This document shows positions 15,121 through 24,016 of a DNA stretch of 64,000 bases, piece by piece. Location of the stretch: assembly GCA_964388445.1 (NCBI GenBank), contig CAYMAI010000005.1, positions 62,001 to 126,000 on the forward strand. Reading direction: 5' to 3'. Below the pieces are notes generated by a model. The model saw only the letters and a program-made list of their open reading frames with translations. It was not told the DNA's origin and ran no database searches. Origin of the DNA: CAYMAI01 sp964388445 (GTDB lineage: Bacteria; 4484-113; JAGGVC01). Position numbers and translations under genes: made by a program. Position 1 is the first letter of the stretch, and each line of letters begins with the position of its first letter.

Positions 15121-16584
15121 ATGTTGGAATACGCCCTCAAGTTTGGAATGGGGACGCAAACGTTGGCGGTGCCGCCGGGAATCGAGGCGGGCGAGGTAGT
15201 GCCGGCGCCGGTGTTTCCCGTCACTAATCCGCGAAACGAAATTCTGCGCGCGCTAAGAAATCCCATCGGGGCAAGACCGCTGTACGAACTCGCGAAGGGC
15301 AAGAAAAACGTCTGCATAATCGTAAGCGACAACACGAGAAAGTGTCTTTACACTCTCACGCTGCCGATTCTCCTCGAAGAGCTTGAAAAACGGGCCAGGC
15401 TGACGGCGAAAGAAATAACGATTCTTACCGCGAACGGCACTCACCGCGAAATGACCGGCGCGGAATTGGTCGAACATTTCGGGGCGGGAGTGTTTAAAAA
15501 ATACGGCATCGTTCAGCACGACGGCACGAACGCGGAAAAGCTGCGGCGGGCGGGGAAAACTCGGCTCGGCACCGTGCTCTTTTTCAACCCAGCTGCGGCG
15601 GACGCGGACTTCATCATTCTCGCGGGCAGCATTACGTATCACTATTTCGCGGGTTTCACCGGCGGGCGAAAGGCGCTTTTCCCCGGCGTCGCGGCGAAAG
15701 ACAGCATCATTCAAAACCATTCGCTTGCAATCGACAAGGAGACCGGAGATTTTCACGAACGCGTCAAACCCGGCAGTATGCTCGGCAATCCCGTGCACGA
15801 AGATATGGTGGACGCGGCGAGCGAGCTTCGGCCCGATTTTCTAATGGACGTCGCTCTTACGCCGGAGGGCGACCTTGCGGGCGTTTTCGCCGGCGATTAT
15901 ACGTATGCGCACAGAATCGGCTGCCAGTTCGTCGAGAACCACTACGGCTTGCTCGTGGACGGAGAAAGCCAAAAATACTGCGAGCTTATCGTCGCCGGAG
16001 CGGGCGGCTATCCGCGCGACATCAATTTTTATCAGGCGCACAAGGCGCTCGTGAACGCGACGAACCTGCTAAATCCCGCGGGCGGGACGCTGGTGCTTGT
16101 CGCGGAATGCACCGAGGGGATGGGACATCCGGCGTTCGATTCGTGGAAACCGCTGAAAACCAGCCACGACGTGAGCATGAAACTTAGGACGAATTATTCC
16201 GCGCTGGGACACCTCGTTTTGTCGCTTCGAAAACGCACCGAAACCCACCGAGTGATTCTCGTTTCAAATTTGCCGGACGCGGAAGTTAGCGCGTGGGGGA
16301 TGACGCCGGCGAAGTCGATTTCGCAGGCGCTGGGGCTTGTGTTTTCCAAAATGCGGCCGCCGTTCCCGCCGATAACGGTCATGCCGCATGCTCATTTGAC
16401 GACGCCGATTACGCTTCGGGAGCGCGTGGGGATAACCGCGAAAGAAATGGAAAGCGCGTTCGCCGCGGGCGCGGACGCGGAAATCGAAGACGAAGACGGC
16501 GGCGGCGCGGCCGCGAATGCGGCTGCCAAACCCGCGCCGGACGCGGACGGCAGAAGCGAACTCGCGAAGAAGTTGTTCGGATAA
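15121..16584 (+). CDS. LarA-family (nickel-pincer racemase/epimerase superfamily) protein
   Basis: 487 residues of the LarA/DUF2088 family. D-N-T-R (substrate arginine), the histidine in A-N-G-T-H-R, the histidine in I-T-Y-H-Y-F-A-G-F-T-G-G, and the cofactor-attaching lysine in G-G-R-K-A-L-F-P-G all appear at expected spacing, followed by Y-P-R-D-I-N-F-Y-Q-A-H-K. Lactate racemase is the founding activity, but many relatives act on other 2-hydroxyacids. The last 45 residues are an alanine/glycine/acidic tail not usual for LarA. No LarB, LarC or LarE cofactor genes are in this window. Likely leaderless or very short leader. Confidence 0.82.
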   Translation: MLEYALKFGMGTQTLAVPPGIEAGEVVPAPVFPVTNPRNEILRALRNPIGARPLYELAKGKKNVCIIVSDNTRKCLYTLTLPILLEELEKRARLTAKEITILTANGTHREMTGAELVEHFGAGVFKKYGIVQHDGTNAEKLRRAGKTRLGTVLFFNPAAADADFIILAGSITYHYFAGFTGGRKALFPGVAAKDSIIQNHSLAIDKETGDFHERVKPGSMLGNPVHEDMVDAASELRPDFLMDVALTPEGDLAGVFAGDYTYAHRIGCQFVENHYGLLVDGESQKYCELIVAGAGGYPRDINFYQAHKALVNATNLLNPAGGTLVLVAECTEGMGHPAFDSWKPLKTSHDVSMKLRTNYSALGHLVLSLRKRTETHRVILVSNLPDAEVSAWGMTPAKSISQALGLVFSKMRPPFPPITVMPHAHLTTPITLRERVGITAKEMESAFAAGADAEIEDEDGGGAAANAAAKPAPDADGRSELAKKLFG

Positions 16585-16596
16585 GCCGGGCGCGTC

Positions 16597-17118
16597 CTAT
16601 TCCGCCGCGGTCGCGATTTCCTTTTCGCGCTTTATAAGCGGCGCGACTTCGGCGATATAATCCCTGACGGATTTAACTTTTACGTAAGCCGTTTCGGTTC
16701 GGCCGTTATATAAATAGAGATTTTTCATAAGCTCTTTCTTTTCATACTCGCGAACGTATTCGATTGAATTTATGCTCGCAAAAGAAACACTTACAAATGA
16801 CGGAGCTATCGAGGGAAAGCGATTATTGAGTAAAATGCGCTTATTCGTAGTCAGCGCGCTTTGATCTTCATTGGATATATGTATATATCCGATATAAGAC
16901 GCCTGTCTCAAAACGTATAACATTATAACGAAAATACATACGTACGAGAATGTGCTCGGATATTCTGCGTATACGTAATATAATACGTATGCAAGCGGGA
17001 CGATGCCCAATATATAATGGCTTAGGCAAGGAGTAAATCCCTTACTTTCCGAAGTACAAAAGAGTACATTTCCGCGTACATACTTCTCGCCTTCTTCGAG
17101 TTTGTACCATCGGGCAAT
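16597..17118 (-). CDS. PH-like membrane protein, paralog 3 (no canonical start)
   Basis: Third of three tandem paralogs. Conventional start codons give only a 137-residue product from TTG at 17010. In the same frame, however, the sequence upstream encodes W-Y-K-L-E-E-G-E-K-Y-V-R, the conserved N-terminal block of both neighbours. Between the in-frame TGA that ends the preceding gene (17136-17134) and this block the only near-cognate start is ATT at 17118, which would give 173 residues. The rest has two hydrophobic helices and a C-terminal beta-rich domain resembling bacterial PH (bPH_2-like) domains. It may use ATT by coupling, or be decaying. A+T-rich relative to the window. Confidence 0.5.
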   Translation of the reverse strand: MARWYKLEEGEKYVRGNVLFCTSESKGFTPCLSHYILGIVPLAYVLYYVYAEYPSTFSYVCIFVIMLYVLRQASYIGYIHISNEDQSALTTNKRILLNNRFPSIAPSFVSVSFASINSIEYVREYEKKELMKNLYLYNGRTETAYVKVKSVRDYIAEVAPLIKREKEIATAAE

Positions 17119-17133
17119 ATGACAGGCGGGATT

Positions 17134-17673
17134 TCACGCATTGCCGCTGCACTCCTTGGCATTCGAATTGCCCTGTGCGGGCGAAGACGTTATTCGAGCC
17201 GAGACAATCTTTATAAAACCTTCGTAATCTTCGATGCTAACATTATATCTTCGCCTTTTCCCTTTTCGATTATAAATAATGCGTACCGTTCCATACTCAT
17301 ATGGTCTTCCTGCAAATTGCACCGACAAAACAGAATCAAGCGGAATTATTGCGAATCCCCTTAGAGTTAGCGAATGGTTATTCGTAACGAATATGTTATT
17401 GGAAGTCAAATGGGCGATAAGACAGCCACGCATATAGAATATTATCAATCGAATTGCATAAAAAAGCATAAGCGGCGCCAATGGTAAGGGGGGATATTTT
17501 AGAGGAGTGCCATGCAGCATACTCCAAATCCATATAAATCCCAAGCCAAAGAATGAATAAAGTAAAATCATCATAATCACTTCTTCGCTCGATGTACGAA
17601 ACCCGCGAACATATTCCTCCCCTTCCTCGAGCTTCAGCCATTTCGGGATTTTATGCGAATCACTTTTCGCCAT
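17134..17673 (-). CDS. PH-like membrane protein, paralog 2
   Basis: 179 residues. Begins with the block W-L-K-L-E-E-G-E-E-Y-V-R-G (about 11-23), then two transmembrane helices, then a beta-rich domain with T-S-N-N-I-F-V-T-N-N, reminiscent of bacterial PH (YdbS/bPH_2) domains. The ATG at 17673 overlaps the end of paralog 1 by 14 bases, so translation is coupled. Function unknown; such domains are usually found in membrane-stress or lipid-related proteins. Confidence 0.65.
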   Translation of the reverse strand: MAKSDSHKIPKWLKLEEGEEYVRGFRTSSEEVIMMILLYSFFGLGFIWIWSMLHGTPLKYPPLPLAPLMLFYAIRLIIFYMRGCLIAHLTSNNIFVTNNHSLTLRGFAIIPLDSVLSVQFAGRPYEYGTVRIIYNRKGKRRRYNVSIEDYEGFIKIVSARITSSPAQGNSNAKECSGNA

Positions 17674-18244
17674 TTGCAGCCCCCTTCGGTTCGTAATAGA
17701 AATCTTCGCGGCCAAGCAGCATCGACGCGCCGATATGGTCCCCAAGTCTCAGTTTTTCCTTTACCGCCAAGTGTTTGATTAACTCCGAAATTTCTTTCTG
17801 TTGTCTAATTTCAAACCCGCGCTGTGTTTGCTTGTTATTTTCGTCCAAGTAATAAACATCAAGCCAGTTAAAAAGCGAGCTCACGCTGGGAAAAAAATCC
17901 GGAATCGCGCCAGTGACTTTTTCGAGCCTTATCTCTTTAGCCTTCGTGTCTAAGCCGAAGCAATTGAATATTCGCCGAGTAGTCAAATGCCCGGCAGGAA
18001 CAAGCATATATATCTTTATAACCCAACCAAAAAGGGCCACAATAGCAATCAAACCAATCCACAAAGGAATTGGCGGTGGATTGCCGGTACCAGGAACGAT
18101 TGGCCTAGTTAAAAGCAACGAGACAGCGACAAATGAAACAAATTGCATAAGCAACCTTTGCGGGGAAGGTTTGCGCCATAGCGGCCGGATGTATTCCTCG
18201 CCTTCTTCGAGGACGAGCCAATCCGGTTTTATCGGCGTTTTCAT
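17660..18244 (-). CDS. PH-like membrane protein, paralog 1
   Basis: 194 residues from ATG at 18244, with GGAAGG nine bases upstream. N-terminal W-L-V-L-E-E-G-E-E-Y-I-R block, two hydrophobic helices separated by a proline-rich turn, then a C-terminal domain containing H-L-T-T-R-R-I-F-N-C, the usual start of a bacterial PH-like beta domain. First gene of a three-gene overlapping unit. No promoter matching the local pattern was found in the 200-base gap upstream. Confidence 0.65.
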   Translation of the reverse strand: MKTPIKPDWLVLEEGEEYIRPLWRKPSPQRLLMQFVSFVAVSLLLTRPIVPGTGNPPPIPLWIGLIAIVALFGWVIKIYMLVPAGHLTTRRIFNCFGLDTKAKEIRLEKVTGAIPDFFPSVSSLFNWLDVYYLDENNKQTQRGFEIRQQKEISELIKHLAVKEKLRLGDHIGASMLLGREDFYYEPKGAANGEK

Positions 18245-18458
18245 TTCGTCAAGCCTTCCCCGGCGCGACATCGGACAAATTCGGTTTCTGCTTTCTCGAA
18301 TCCTGCAAACGGAAAACCACTGCGCGCCAGTGGATTATACCCCGTGATGTATTCCTTTTCAACTGCGCGAATAGCCGGCTTCGGATGGCATCGCAAATTG
18401 TAGACCGGGCGAGGGCCGCGTGCCGCGCATAGCGTTGCAGCACTTTGCGGCGTTCAAG

Positions 18459-19688
18459 CTACATCGCCTTTTTAATCCGCTCGGCCAAGTCCGTGCGTTC
18501 CCAAGGCAGGTTCAGGTCGGTGCGGCCGAAGTGGCCGTAGTTCGACACTTGCGAGAAAATCGGCCGGCGCAGTTCGAGATTGTGGATTATCGCCGCGGGC
18601 CGAAAGTCGAATAAATCCCGGTCATGCAAAATTTCGTAGATTTTGTCGAGCGGCACTTTCGCCGTCCCGAAATCGTTGAACGACAGCGAGAGCGCCGCCG
18701 CTCTGCCGATGGCGTATGCAACCTGCACCTCTAGCCTGTCCGCCGCGCCGGCAGCTACGAGATTTTTCGCCACGTATCTGGCGTAATAGCTGCCGCTTCT
18801 GTCAACTTTCGTCGCGTCCTTGCCGCTGAAAGCGCCGCCGCCGTGGCGCGCCATTCCGCCGTATGTGTCCACGATTATTTTTCTTCCGGTCATTCCGGTG
18901 TCGGCGAACGGGCCGCCTTGCACGAACCGGCCGCTGGGATTCACCAGCGTGACGACGCCGTCCCACCCTTTCGGCGGCAGAATCGAATCCGGAACTACCG
19001 CTGCGAAAACGTGCTCGGCGACGATTTTTTCAACGTCCTCTCGTTCTAGCTCAGGGTCGTGCTGCGCGCTTACGAGCACCGTGTGAAGCCGCGGCGCGCC
19101 GTTTTTTCCGTAGCGCATCGTCACCTGAGTTTTTCCGTCCGGCCTTAGACCGCTAACCACGCCGGCCTTGCGAATGTCTGCCAGCCTGCGCGCCAGCAAA
19201 TGAGAAAGATAGATGGGGATGGGCATCAGCGCGTCTTCATGGCCCGCTCCAAGCCAGTCGGTGTCGCGGCAGGCGTAACCGAACATCAGCCCTTGGTCGC
19301 CCGCACCGGTTTTGTCGAAGTCGTCGCTCGCCGCGCCGCCGGAATAGCGCACTTCCATCGGGTTGTCCACGCCGCCCGCGATGTCGCTCGATTGCTTGTT
19401 TATGGCGACGGCCACGCCGCACGAGCGCCCGTCCAGCCCGACGTCGCTTGAGCCGTAGCCGGTTTCGAGAATAACTTCCCGCACGATTTGGGTGACGTCG
19501 CTGTAACCTTCGGTCGTCACCTCGCCGCCGACGAGGACGAGGCCGGTTACGGCGAACGTTTCCACCGCCACGCGCGATGCGGGGTCCTGACGGAGCAGGT
19601 CGTCGAGGATGGCGTCGCTGATTTTGTCGCACAGCTTGTCGGGATGACCCTCGGTTACGGATTCGGACGTGAAAAGATAGTCGCACAT
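18459..19688 (-). CDS. metK: S-adenosylmethionine synthase
   Basis: 409 residues that make S-adenosylmethionine from methionine and ATP. Visible signatures are the N-terminal F-T-S-E-S-V-T-E-G-H-P-D-K, G-A-G-D-Q-G-L-M-F-G-Y, and the C-terminal G-G-A-F-S-G-K-D phosphate loop. The ATG at 19688 is chosen over 19706: GGAG lies inside the longer version, and MetK proteins start just before this motif. Last gene of the fmt-rsmB-PASTA-rpe-metK run, 35 bases after rpe. Confidence 0.97.
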   Translation of the reverse strand: MCDYLFTSESVTEGHPDKLCDKISDAILDDLLRQDPASRVAVETFAVTGLVLVGGEVTTEGYSDVTQIVREVILETGYGSSDVGLDGRSCGVAVAINKQSSDIAGGVDNPMEVRYSGGAASDDFDKTGAGDQGLMFGYACRDTDWLGAGHEDALMPIPIYLSHLLARRLADIRKAGVVSGLRPDGKTQVTMRYGKNGAPRLHTVLVSAQHDPELEREDVEKIVAEHVFAAVVPDSILPPKGWDGVVTLVNPSGRFVQGGPFADTGMTGRKIIVDTYGGMARHGGGAFSGKDATKVDRSGSYYARYVAKNLVAAGAADRLEVQVAYAIGRAAALSLSFNDFGTAKVPLDKIYEILHDRDLFDFRPAAIIHNLELRRPIFSQVSNYGHFGRTDLNLPWERTDLAERIKKAM

Positions 19689-19723
19689 ACTTTTTGAAAT
19701 CTCCATAACGTGAAAGGCGAATA

Positions 19724-20389
19724 CTAGCGCGGAAGACCGCCGCCTTCAAGAGCGTGAACGGCTTCAGCGAACTTCGATTTGTCCGCGGCATCGAAAAACG
19801 CCTTTCCGGCGACGAGTATGTCAGCTCCGGCGCCCGCAAGGCGATGCGCGTTATCCTGCGTAACGCCGCCGTCCACTTCGATTTCGAACGTAAGTCCGCG
19901 CCGTTCCCTTTCGGCGGACAACCATTCTATTTTCGGAAGGCAATCTTCGATGAATTTCTGTCCGGCGAATCCCGGATTAACGGTCATTACGAGAACGAAA
20001 TCGAGCGAGCCGAAAAGATATGCCAGAGATTCCGGCGGGGTCTGCGGATTGAGAGCGACGCCAGCCAGCATGCCGAGATTCTTTATCGCATGAAGCAGTC
20101 CGTGCGAATGAGGCTCGGTTTCCGCGTGAAAGCTGACGTATTTGCAGCCCGCATCGCGAAGAGCTTCCGGATATGCCGCGGGATTCGTCACCATCAAGTG
20201 GACGTCGAATGGAATATCGGTGAGTTTTCTTGCGTCCGCGATTACGGGCGGGCCGAAAGTCAGGTTGGGTACGAAATGCCCGTCCATCACGTCCCAGTGA
20301 ATCAAATCGGCGCGCGCGGATTCGCATTCGGCGATGGACTTCGCGAACGACGCAGCGCTCGATGCAAGCAGCGAGGGAGCGATTTTCAT
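19724..20389 (-). CDS. rpe: ribulose-phosphate 3-epimerase
   Basis: 221-residue TIM-barrel enzyme interconverting ribulose 5-phosphate and xylulose 5-phosphate. Metal and catalytic residues are in I-H-W-D-V-M-D-G-H-F-V-P-N, D-V-H-L-M-V and E-V-D-G-G-V; the phosphate loop is G-F-A-G-Q-K-F. ATG at 20389 with GGGAGG upstream at a somewhat long spacing. 22 bases after the PASTA gene. Confidence 0.96.
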   Translation of the reverse strand: MKIAPSLLASSAASFAKSIAECESARADLIHWDVMDGHFVPNLTFGPPVIADARKLTDIPFDVHLMVTNPAAYPEALRDAGCKYVSFHAETEPHSHGLLHAIKNLGMLAGVALNPQTPPESLAYLFGSLDFVLVMTVNPGFAGQKFIEDCLPKIEWLSAERERRGLTFEIEVDGGVTQDNAHRLAGAGADILVAGKAFFDAADKSKFAEAVHALEGGGLPR

Positions 20390-20411
20390 TATTCTATTTT
20401 TCCTCCCTTTG

Positions 20412-21398
20412 TCAGATTACGTCCTCTCGAATCACGCGGCCGTCCACCGAAACGATTATGCGCGCCTCTCCTTCGACCTTTATCTGCTGGGTGATGACTT
20501 CGCCAACGCGATGGCGCTGTTTATAAACCTCGTTGTTGCCAAGCCTGTCGTCAACGGCGATTTTCACTTCCTGCGTCTCCGGACCTTTCGGCACTTTGAC
20601 GCGAATCCGGAAGTTTCTGACGACCGCGGCCGAAGTGTTTTTGTCAATCGCAACTTCCACGGTCACCGCGCCGCCCAGCGCGACGGCCTTTCCGGAAGGC
20701 GGATCCTGACTGACAATCTGGCCGAATTCGACGCCCTCGTGATAAACGTACTTGACTTTGCGAAGCATCAAGTTTTGAGATGTGACAAGCCCTTCCGCGT
20801 TCGTCAGCATCATTCCGACGAGGTCCGGCATCGCCACGGTTTCGTCCGTCTTTTTCACGCTGACGACGAGGTGCACCGCGGTCGAAGCGGGCATTTTGAC
20901 TCCGGCGGCCGGAACCTGGCTGACGACCACGCCTTCCTGCATACCGGGGTTGATAATCTTTTCGACGCGGCCGAGGTATAGATGGGTTTCGGTAAGCCGC
21001 TCCTGCGCGAGGGCAAGGTCGAGCCCGACGAGATTGGGCATAAGGTATGCGTTCGGGCCTTTCGACAAACTTACTTCGATGCTGCGTCCCTGTTTGACAA
21101 GTCTGTTCGGCGTCGGGTCTTGATGAACTATTTTGCCGATTTCCACTTCGTCGCTGAATATCGGGTCGCGCTGGCGGAGTTTCAATCCTTCTTCGCTCAA
21201 TCGCCCCACAGCTTCGTCCGCGGTAAGTCCGCGCACGTCGGGAACGAGCACGTTCGCCCGCTGGTTTCCGAACTCCCCGGAGAGGGCGCGCACGATAAGA
21301 ATGGCGAGCGCGACAACGACCGCGATCAAAATGACCACGACCATCGCGCCTACGCAACCGGCGCGGTCAGACCTCGGTTTTACTTTGGAACGTGACAT
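20412..21398 (-). CDS. membrane-anchored PASTA-repeat protein without kinase domain
   Basis: 328 residues. A short basic cytoplasmic start, one transmembrane helix (about 15-40), then three PASTA repeats (about 49-115, 116-184, 187-254; each with a V-P/M-P-D/N-L-V-G or V-R-G opening and a Q-D-P/Q-V-P core) and a 75-residue C-terminal domain. PASTA domains bind muropeptides in PrkC/PknB-type Ser/Thr kinases, but no kinase domain is present or encoded nearby. Its place between rsmB and rpe is the place of prkC in Firmicutes. Probably a cell-wall binding protein. Confidence 0.85.
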   Translation of the reverse strand: MSRSKVKPRSDRAGCVGAMVVVILIAVVVALAILIVRALSGEFGNQRANVLVPDVRGLTADEAVGRLSEEGLKLRQRDPIFSDEVEIGKIVHQDPTPNRLVKQGRSIEVSLSKGPNAYLMPNLVGLDLALAQERLTETHLYLGRVEKIINPGMQEGVVVSQVPAAGVKMPASTAVHLVVSVKKTDETVAMPDLVGMMLTNAEGLVTSQNLMLRKVKYVYHEGVEFGQIVSQDPPSGKAVALGGAVTVEVAIDKNTSAAVVRNFRIRVKVPKGPETQEVKIAVDDRLGNNEVYKQRHRVGEVITQQIKVEGEARIIVSVDGRVIREDVI

Positions 21399-21443
21399 TC
21401 GATGCCCGGAAAGGTTAAAAATACATCAAGACCGGCGCAAATT

Positions 21444-22781
21444 CTATGCCAACCTCGATATTTTTTCAATATAAAAGCCCGGATGCGCACCCGACGGAGC
21501 GAAAATCCGGTTGAACTCGCTTTCGTATCCGTCGCCAAGCCTATCGAGCGCGGCGGCGGTAGCGTCTTCGTTTTCCTCGCGCCAAAGCGAACATGTGGAA
21601 TAAACGAGCCTGCCGCCGGGCTTGAGAACGCGAAGGCAATTTTCGAGCATCGCCGCCTGAAGCGCACCGAAAACCGCGGGGTCCTTTTCCCGCAAGGTGT
21701 ATCGCTTTTCCGGCAAATGATGAACGAGGCCGCTTCCCGTGCAAGGCGCGTCGAGCAAAACCGCGTCGAATTTTTCATATCGTTCTACCGTTCTCTCAAA
21801 GGATTCCGGGCGGGAAACGTCGCAAATCAAATAGTCCGGCATCGGAATGTTCCAGCGTTCGAAATTCGAAGCGCAATCCCGGCGCTTCTCCTCGGACTTA
21901 TCCAGAAAAACTATTTCGCCCCAGCCGGACATTAAGGCGCACAAATGGCCCGCCTTGATTCCCGCGCCGCACGCCGCGTCCAGAACCGATTCGCCCGGCC
22001 GGGGGTCGAGCATTACAGCGGCGATTTGGCTGGGCAGCGTTTGGACGACAATCCGTCCCTCTGCGTTCGCTTTGCGTACCTCGCCCGATAGCGAGTCCGT
22101 TTCCCACGCACCTTCGCAAATCGTGCCGAGCGAGCGAGCGCCGAGCGCGGCGGGAAGCTCTTCGTTCGCCTCTTTGAACGGATTGACCCTCAAATGATGT
22201 ACGATTTTATCCCCGGTGGCGCGTGCCGCCGCCTTTGCAAAGTCTTCGCTCCGCTGATTGCTCAGCTTTTCGAGCATCCAATTCGGCATCGAGTAATAGG
22301 ACGCGAATTCCTTTAATTCAGCACTGTCTTCCGGCGGAAGATTGGCCGGGCTCGCCGCGAGTTTTCTTAAAACGGCGTTCGCCAATTTGTGAAAATCTTT
22401 TCCGCTTGTCGAAATGCCCTTCGCGATTTCCACTATTTCGCTCACGAGTCCCGCAGGTTCGTCCTGACGGCGAATGCAAATTTCGTATGCGGCGGCGCGC
22501 AGCAGGCCGAGTTCGAGCGGCGCGAATTTCAGTTTCCCTTTCGTCAGATGTTTTTTAAGCGTCTCGTCCAGGTTGTCCCGCCACCTCAGCGCGCCGAGAA
22601 CCGAGTCGTACACTCGAGCGGCTCTGGCGCCTTTCAGTCCGGATTTTTCGCATTCCGCGTCGCAAAGCCGGTGGCTTGATTGAAACGGCTGTCCGCGGTC
22701 GATTTTGTCGAAAATATCTGCGAGCACGGCAGCCGCCGCGCGCAGCGCATGAATGCCGGAAGATTTCGTCCGGTCAACCAT
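21444..22781 (-). CDS. rsmB: 16S rRNA (cytosine967-C5)-methyltransferase
   Basis: 445 residues: an N-terminal NusB-like helical domain and a C-terminal Rossmann methyltransferase domain. The SAM site is V-L-D-A-A-C-G-A-G-I-K. The two RsmB/Nop2-family cysteines are in D-A-P-C-T-G-S-G and Y-S-T-C-S-L-W. Overlaps the end of fmt by eight bases, so the two are translationally coupled, the usual partnership in bacteria. Confidence 0.94.
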   Translation of the reverse strand: MVDRTKSSGIHALRAAAAVLADIFDKIDRGQPFQSSHRLCDAECEKSGLKGARAARVYDSVLGALRWRDNLDETLKKHLTKGKLKFAPLELGLLRAAAYEICIRRQDEPAGLVSEIVEIAKGISTSGKDFHKLANAVLRKLAASPANLPPEDSAELKEFASYYSMPNWMLEKLSNQRSEDFAKAAARATGDKIVHHLRVNPFKEANEELPAALGARSLGTICEGAWETDSLSGEVRKANAEGRIVVQTLPSQIAAVMLDPRPGESVLDAACGAGIKAGHLCALMSGWGEIVFLDKSEEKRRDCASNFERWNIPMPDYLICDVSRPESFERTVERYEKFDAVLLDAPCTGSGLVHHLPEKRYTLREKDPAVFGALQAAMLENCLRVLKPGGRLVYSTCSLWREENEDATAAALDRLGDGYESEFNRIFAPSGAHPGFYIEKISRLA

Positions 22782-23925
22782 TATCGGCGCGCCCCCAGCC
22801 CTCTTTCGCTGTGCCGGCGATTTTCCCCGGCTCGCCTCGCGCGGAATCCTTCGATTGCGCCCGCGTGACGAGCGGCGGCCTTGCGGCGATTATTTCCGCG
22901 TCCGATATGAACCGCTCGCCCGGCCGCGGCGAAAATCCGTTCACGAATTCCCTGACCGACAGCCACGGGCGGCTTTCCGGCTGGATTCGGAAAATCCTGA
23001 CGGTGCCGGAACCGGTTGCGGCTTCGATGCATCCCGCGGACGCGTCGACACGCAAAATTTCGCCCGGCGCGCCGCCCGAAAACGAATCATCCTGACTTTC
23101 CGCCGGCATCTCGAACTTTACCCGCCTTCCGCGAAACGTCGTCAGCGCGCCGGCGTCCGGCGTGAACGCCCTTATCAAATTGCACACGTCGCCTGCTGAA
23201 GATGCCCAATCGATCCAAGCGTCGTCTTTTGAAATGAGCCGCGTATACGTTGCATCGTTTTCATTCTGCGGTTGCGGAGAAATCATTCCGGACGCAAGCC
23301 CGGCAAGCGTTTCGCTCAACAAAGAAGGAATTTCCAGCGAAAAATTCTCGCAAAGCGACCTGAAATTGTCGTCCGGCGAAATCTCTATGGTCCGTCTCAT
23401 CAAAACGCCGCCGTCGTCCATGCGCGGCGTCATCAAAAACGTGCAGACTTCGGTTGTTTGAAATCCCAATAGTAGCGCCGTGCGAACCGGGCTTGCGCCG
23501 CGCAGCTTGGGCAAAGCGGACGTGTGAACGCATACCGGCCATTTCGCTTTATTCAAAATCAGGTTTGTAAGAATCTGGCCGTAGCTGATTACAACCAGCG
23601 CGTCGGGATTTACCGCGGCGAGAAACCTTTGAAGCGGTTTGTTTCCCTTTACATACGCCGGCGTGAGTACCAGAATTCGGTCTTCGCTTGCCTCATCGGC
23701 CAGATGTTCTGCACTTTCGGTTTCGACCAGCGTAGCCGTGCCGGCAAGCTCGTCGGTTAAATACTTGCACACCGGAGTGGGGCAAAGCTCCATCCTCCTG
23801 CCTGCCGGCGCGTCCGGACGCGTTATTACTGCGGCAACCTCGAATTGGGGATCGTGGATGAGCGAGCGAAGGGCGGGAATGCCGATTGCGCCGGAACCGA
23901 AATAGACTATGCGAAGCTTCTCCAC
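22774..23925 (-). CDS. fmt: methionyl-tRNA formyltransferase, with an unusual active-site position
   Basis: 383 residues, longer than the usual 310-320. The extra length is in an insert near residue 90 and a C-terminal extension of about 50. The formyl-transfer domain has the H-T-S-A-L-P-K-L-R-G-A-S-P loop and M-D-D-G, which should supply the catalytic His and Asp. The invariant Asn two residues before that His (N106 in E. coli) appears here as Cys (C-V-H). Start GTG at 23925 is set by TTAGAAT ending six bases upstream. Context (rsmB directly after) strongly supports Fmt. Confidence 0.88.
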   Translation of the reverse strand: MEKLRIVYFGSGAIGIPALRSLIHDPQFEVAAVITRPDAPAGRRMELCPTPVCKYLTDELAGTATLVETESAEHLADEASEDRILVLTPAYVKGNKPLQRFLAAVNPDALVVISYGQILTNLILNKAKWPVCVHTSALPKLRGASPVRTALLLGFQTTEVCTFLMTPRMDDGGVLMRRTIEISPDDNFRSLCENFSLEIPSLLSETLAGLASGMISPQPQNENDATYTRLISKDDAWIDWASSAGDVCNLIRAFTPDAGALTTFRGRRVKFEMPAESQDDSFSGGAPGEILRVDASAGCIEAATGSGTVRIFRIQPESRPWLSVREFVNGFSPRPGERFISDAEIIAARPPLVTRAQSKDSARGEPGKIAGTAKEGWGRADNG

Positions 23926-23931
23926 GAAATC

Positions 23932-23937
23932 ATTCTA
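23932..23937 (-). promoter_or_regulatory. -10 box TAGAAT of the fmt operon
   Basis: TAGAAT on the minus strand, six bases, then the GTG start of fmt. Likely the single promoter of the five-gene operon. Confidence 0.6.
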
Positions 23938-24016
23938 ACACCGCGGGCGTGGGTAGTACGTGCGAATAATGAGGCGGAACGCCTTCACATAGCTCCGCTT
24001 CAGGCGGTAATACGGG

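Noticed and set aside
17134..17136. TGA between PH-like paralogs 2 and 3 read as selenocysteine or readthrough
   Set aside because: Paralog 2 already ends at a length like its sister, and no selenocysteine-type hairpin is evident just downstream. Kept only as one of several explanations for the missing start.
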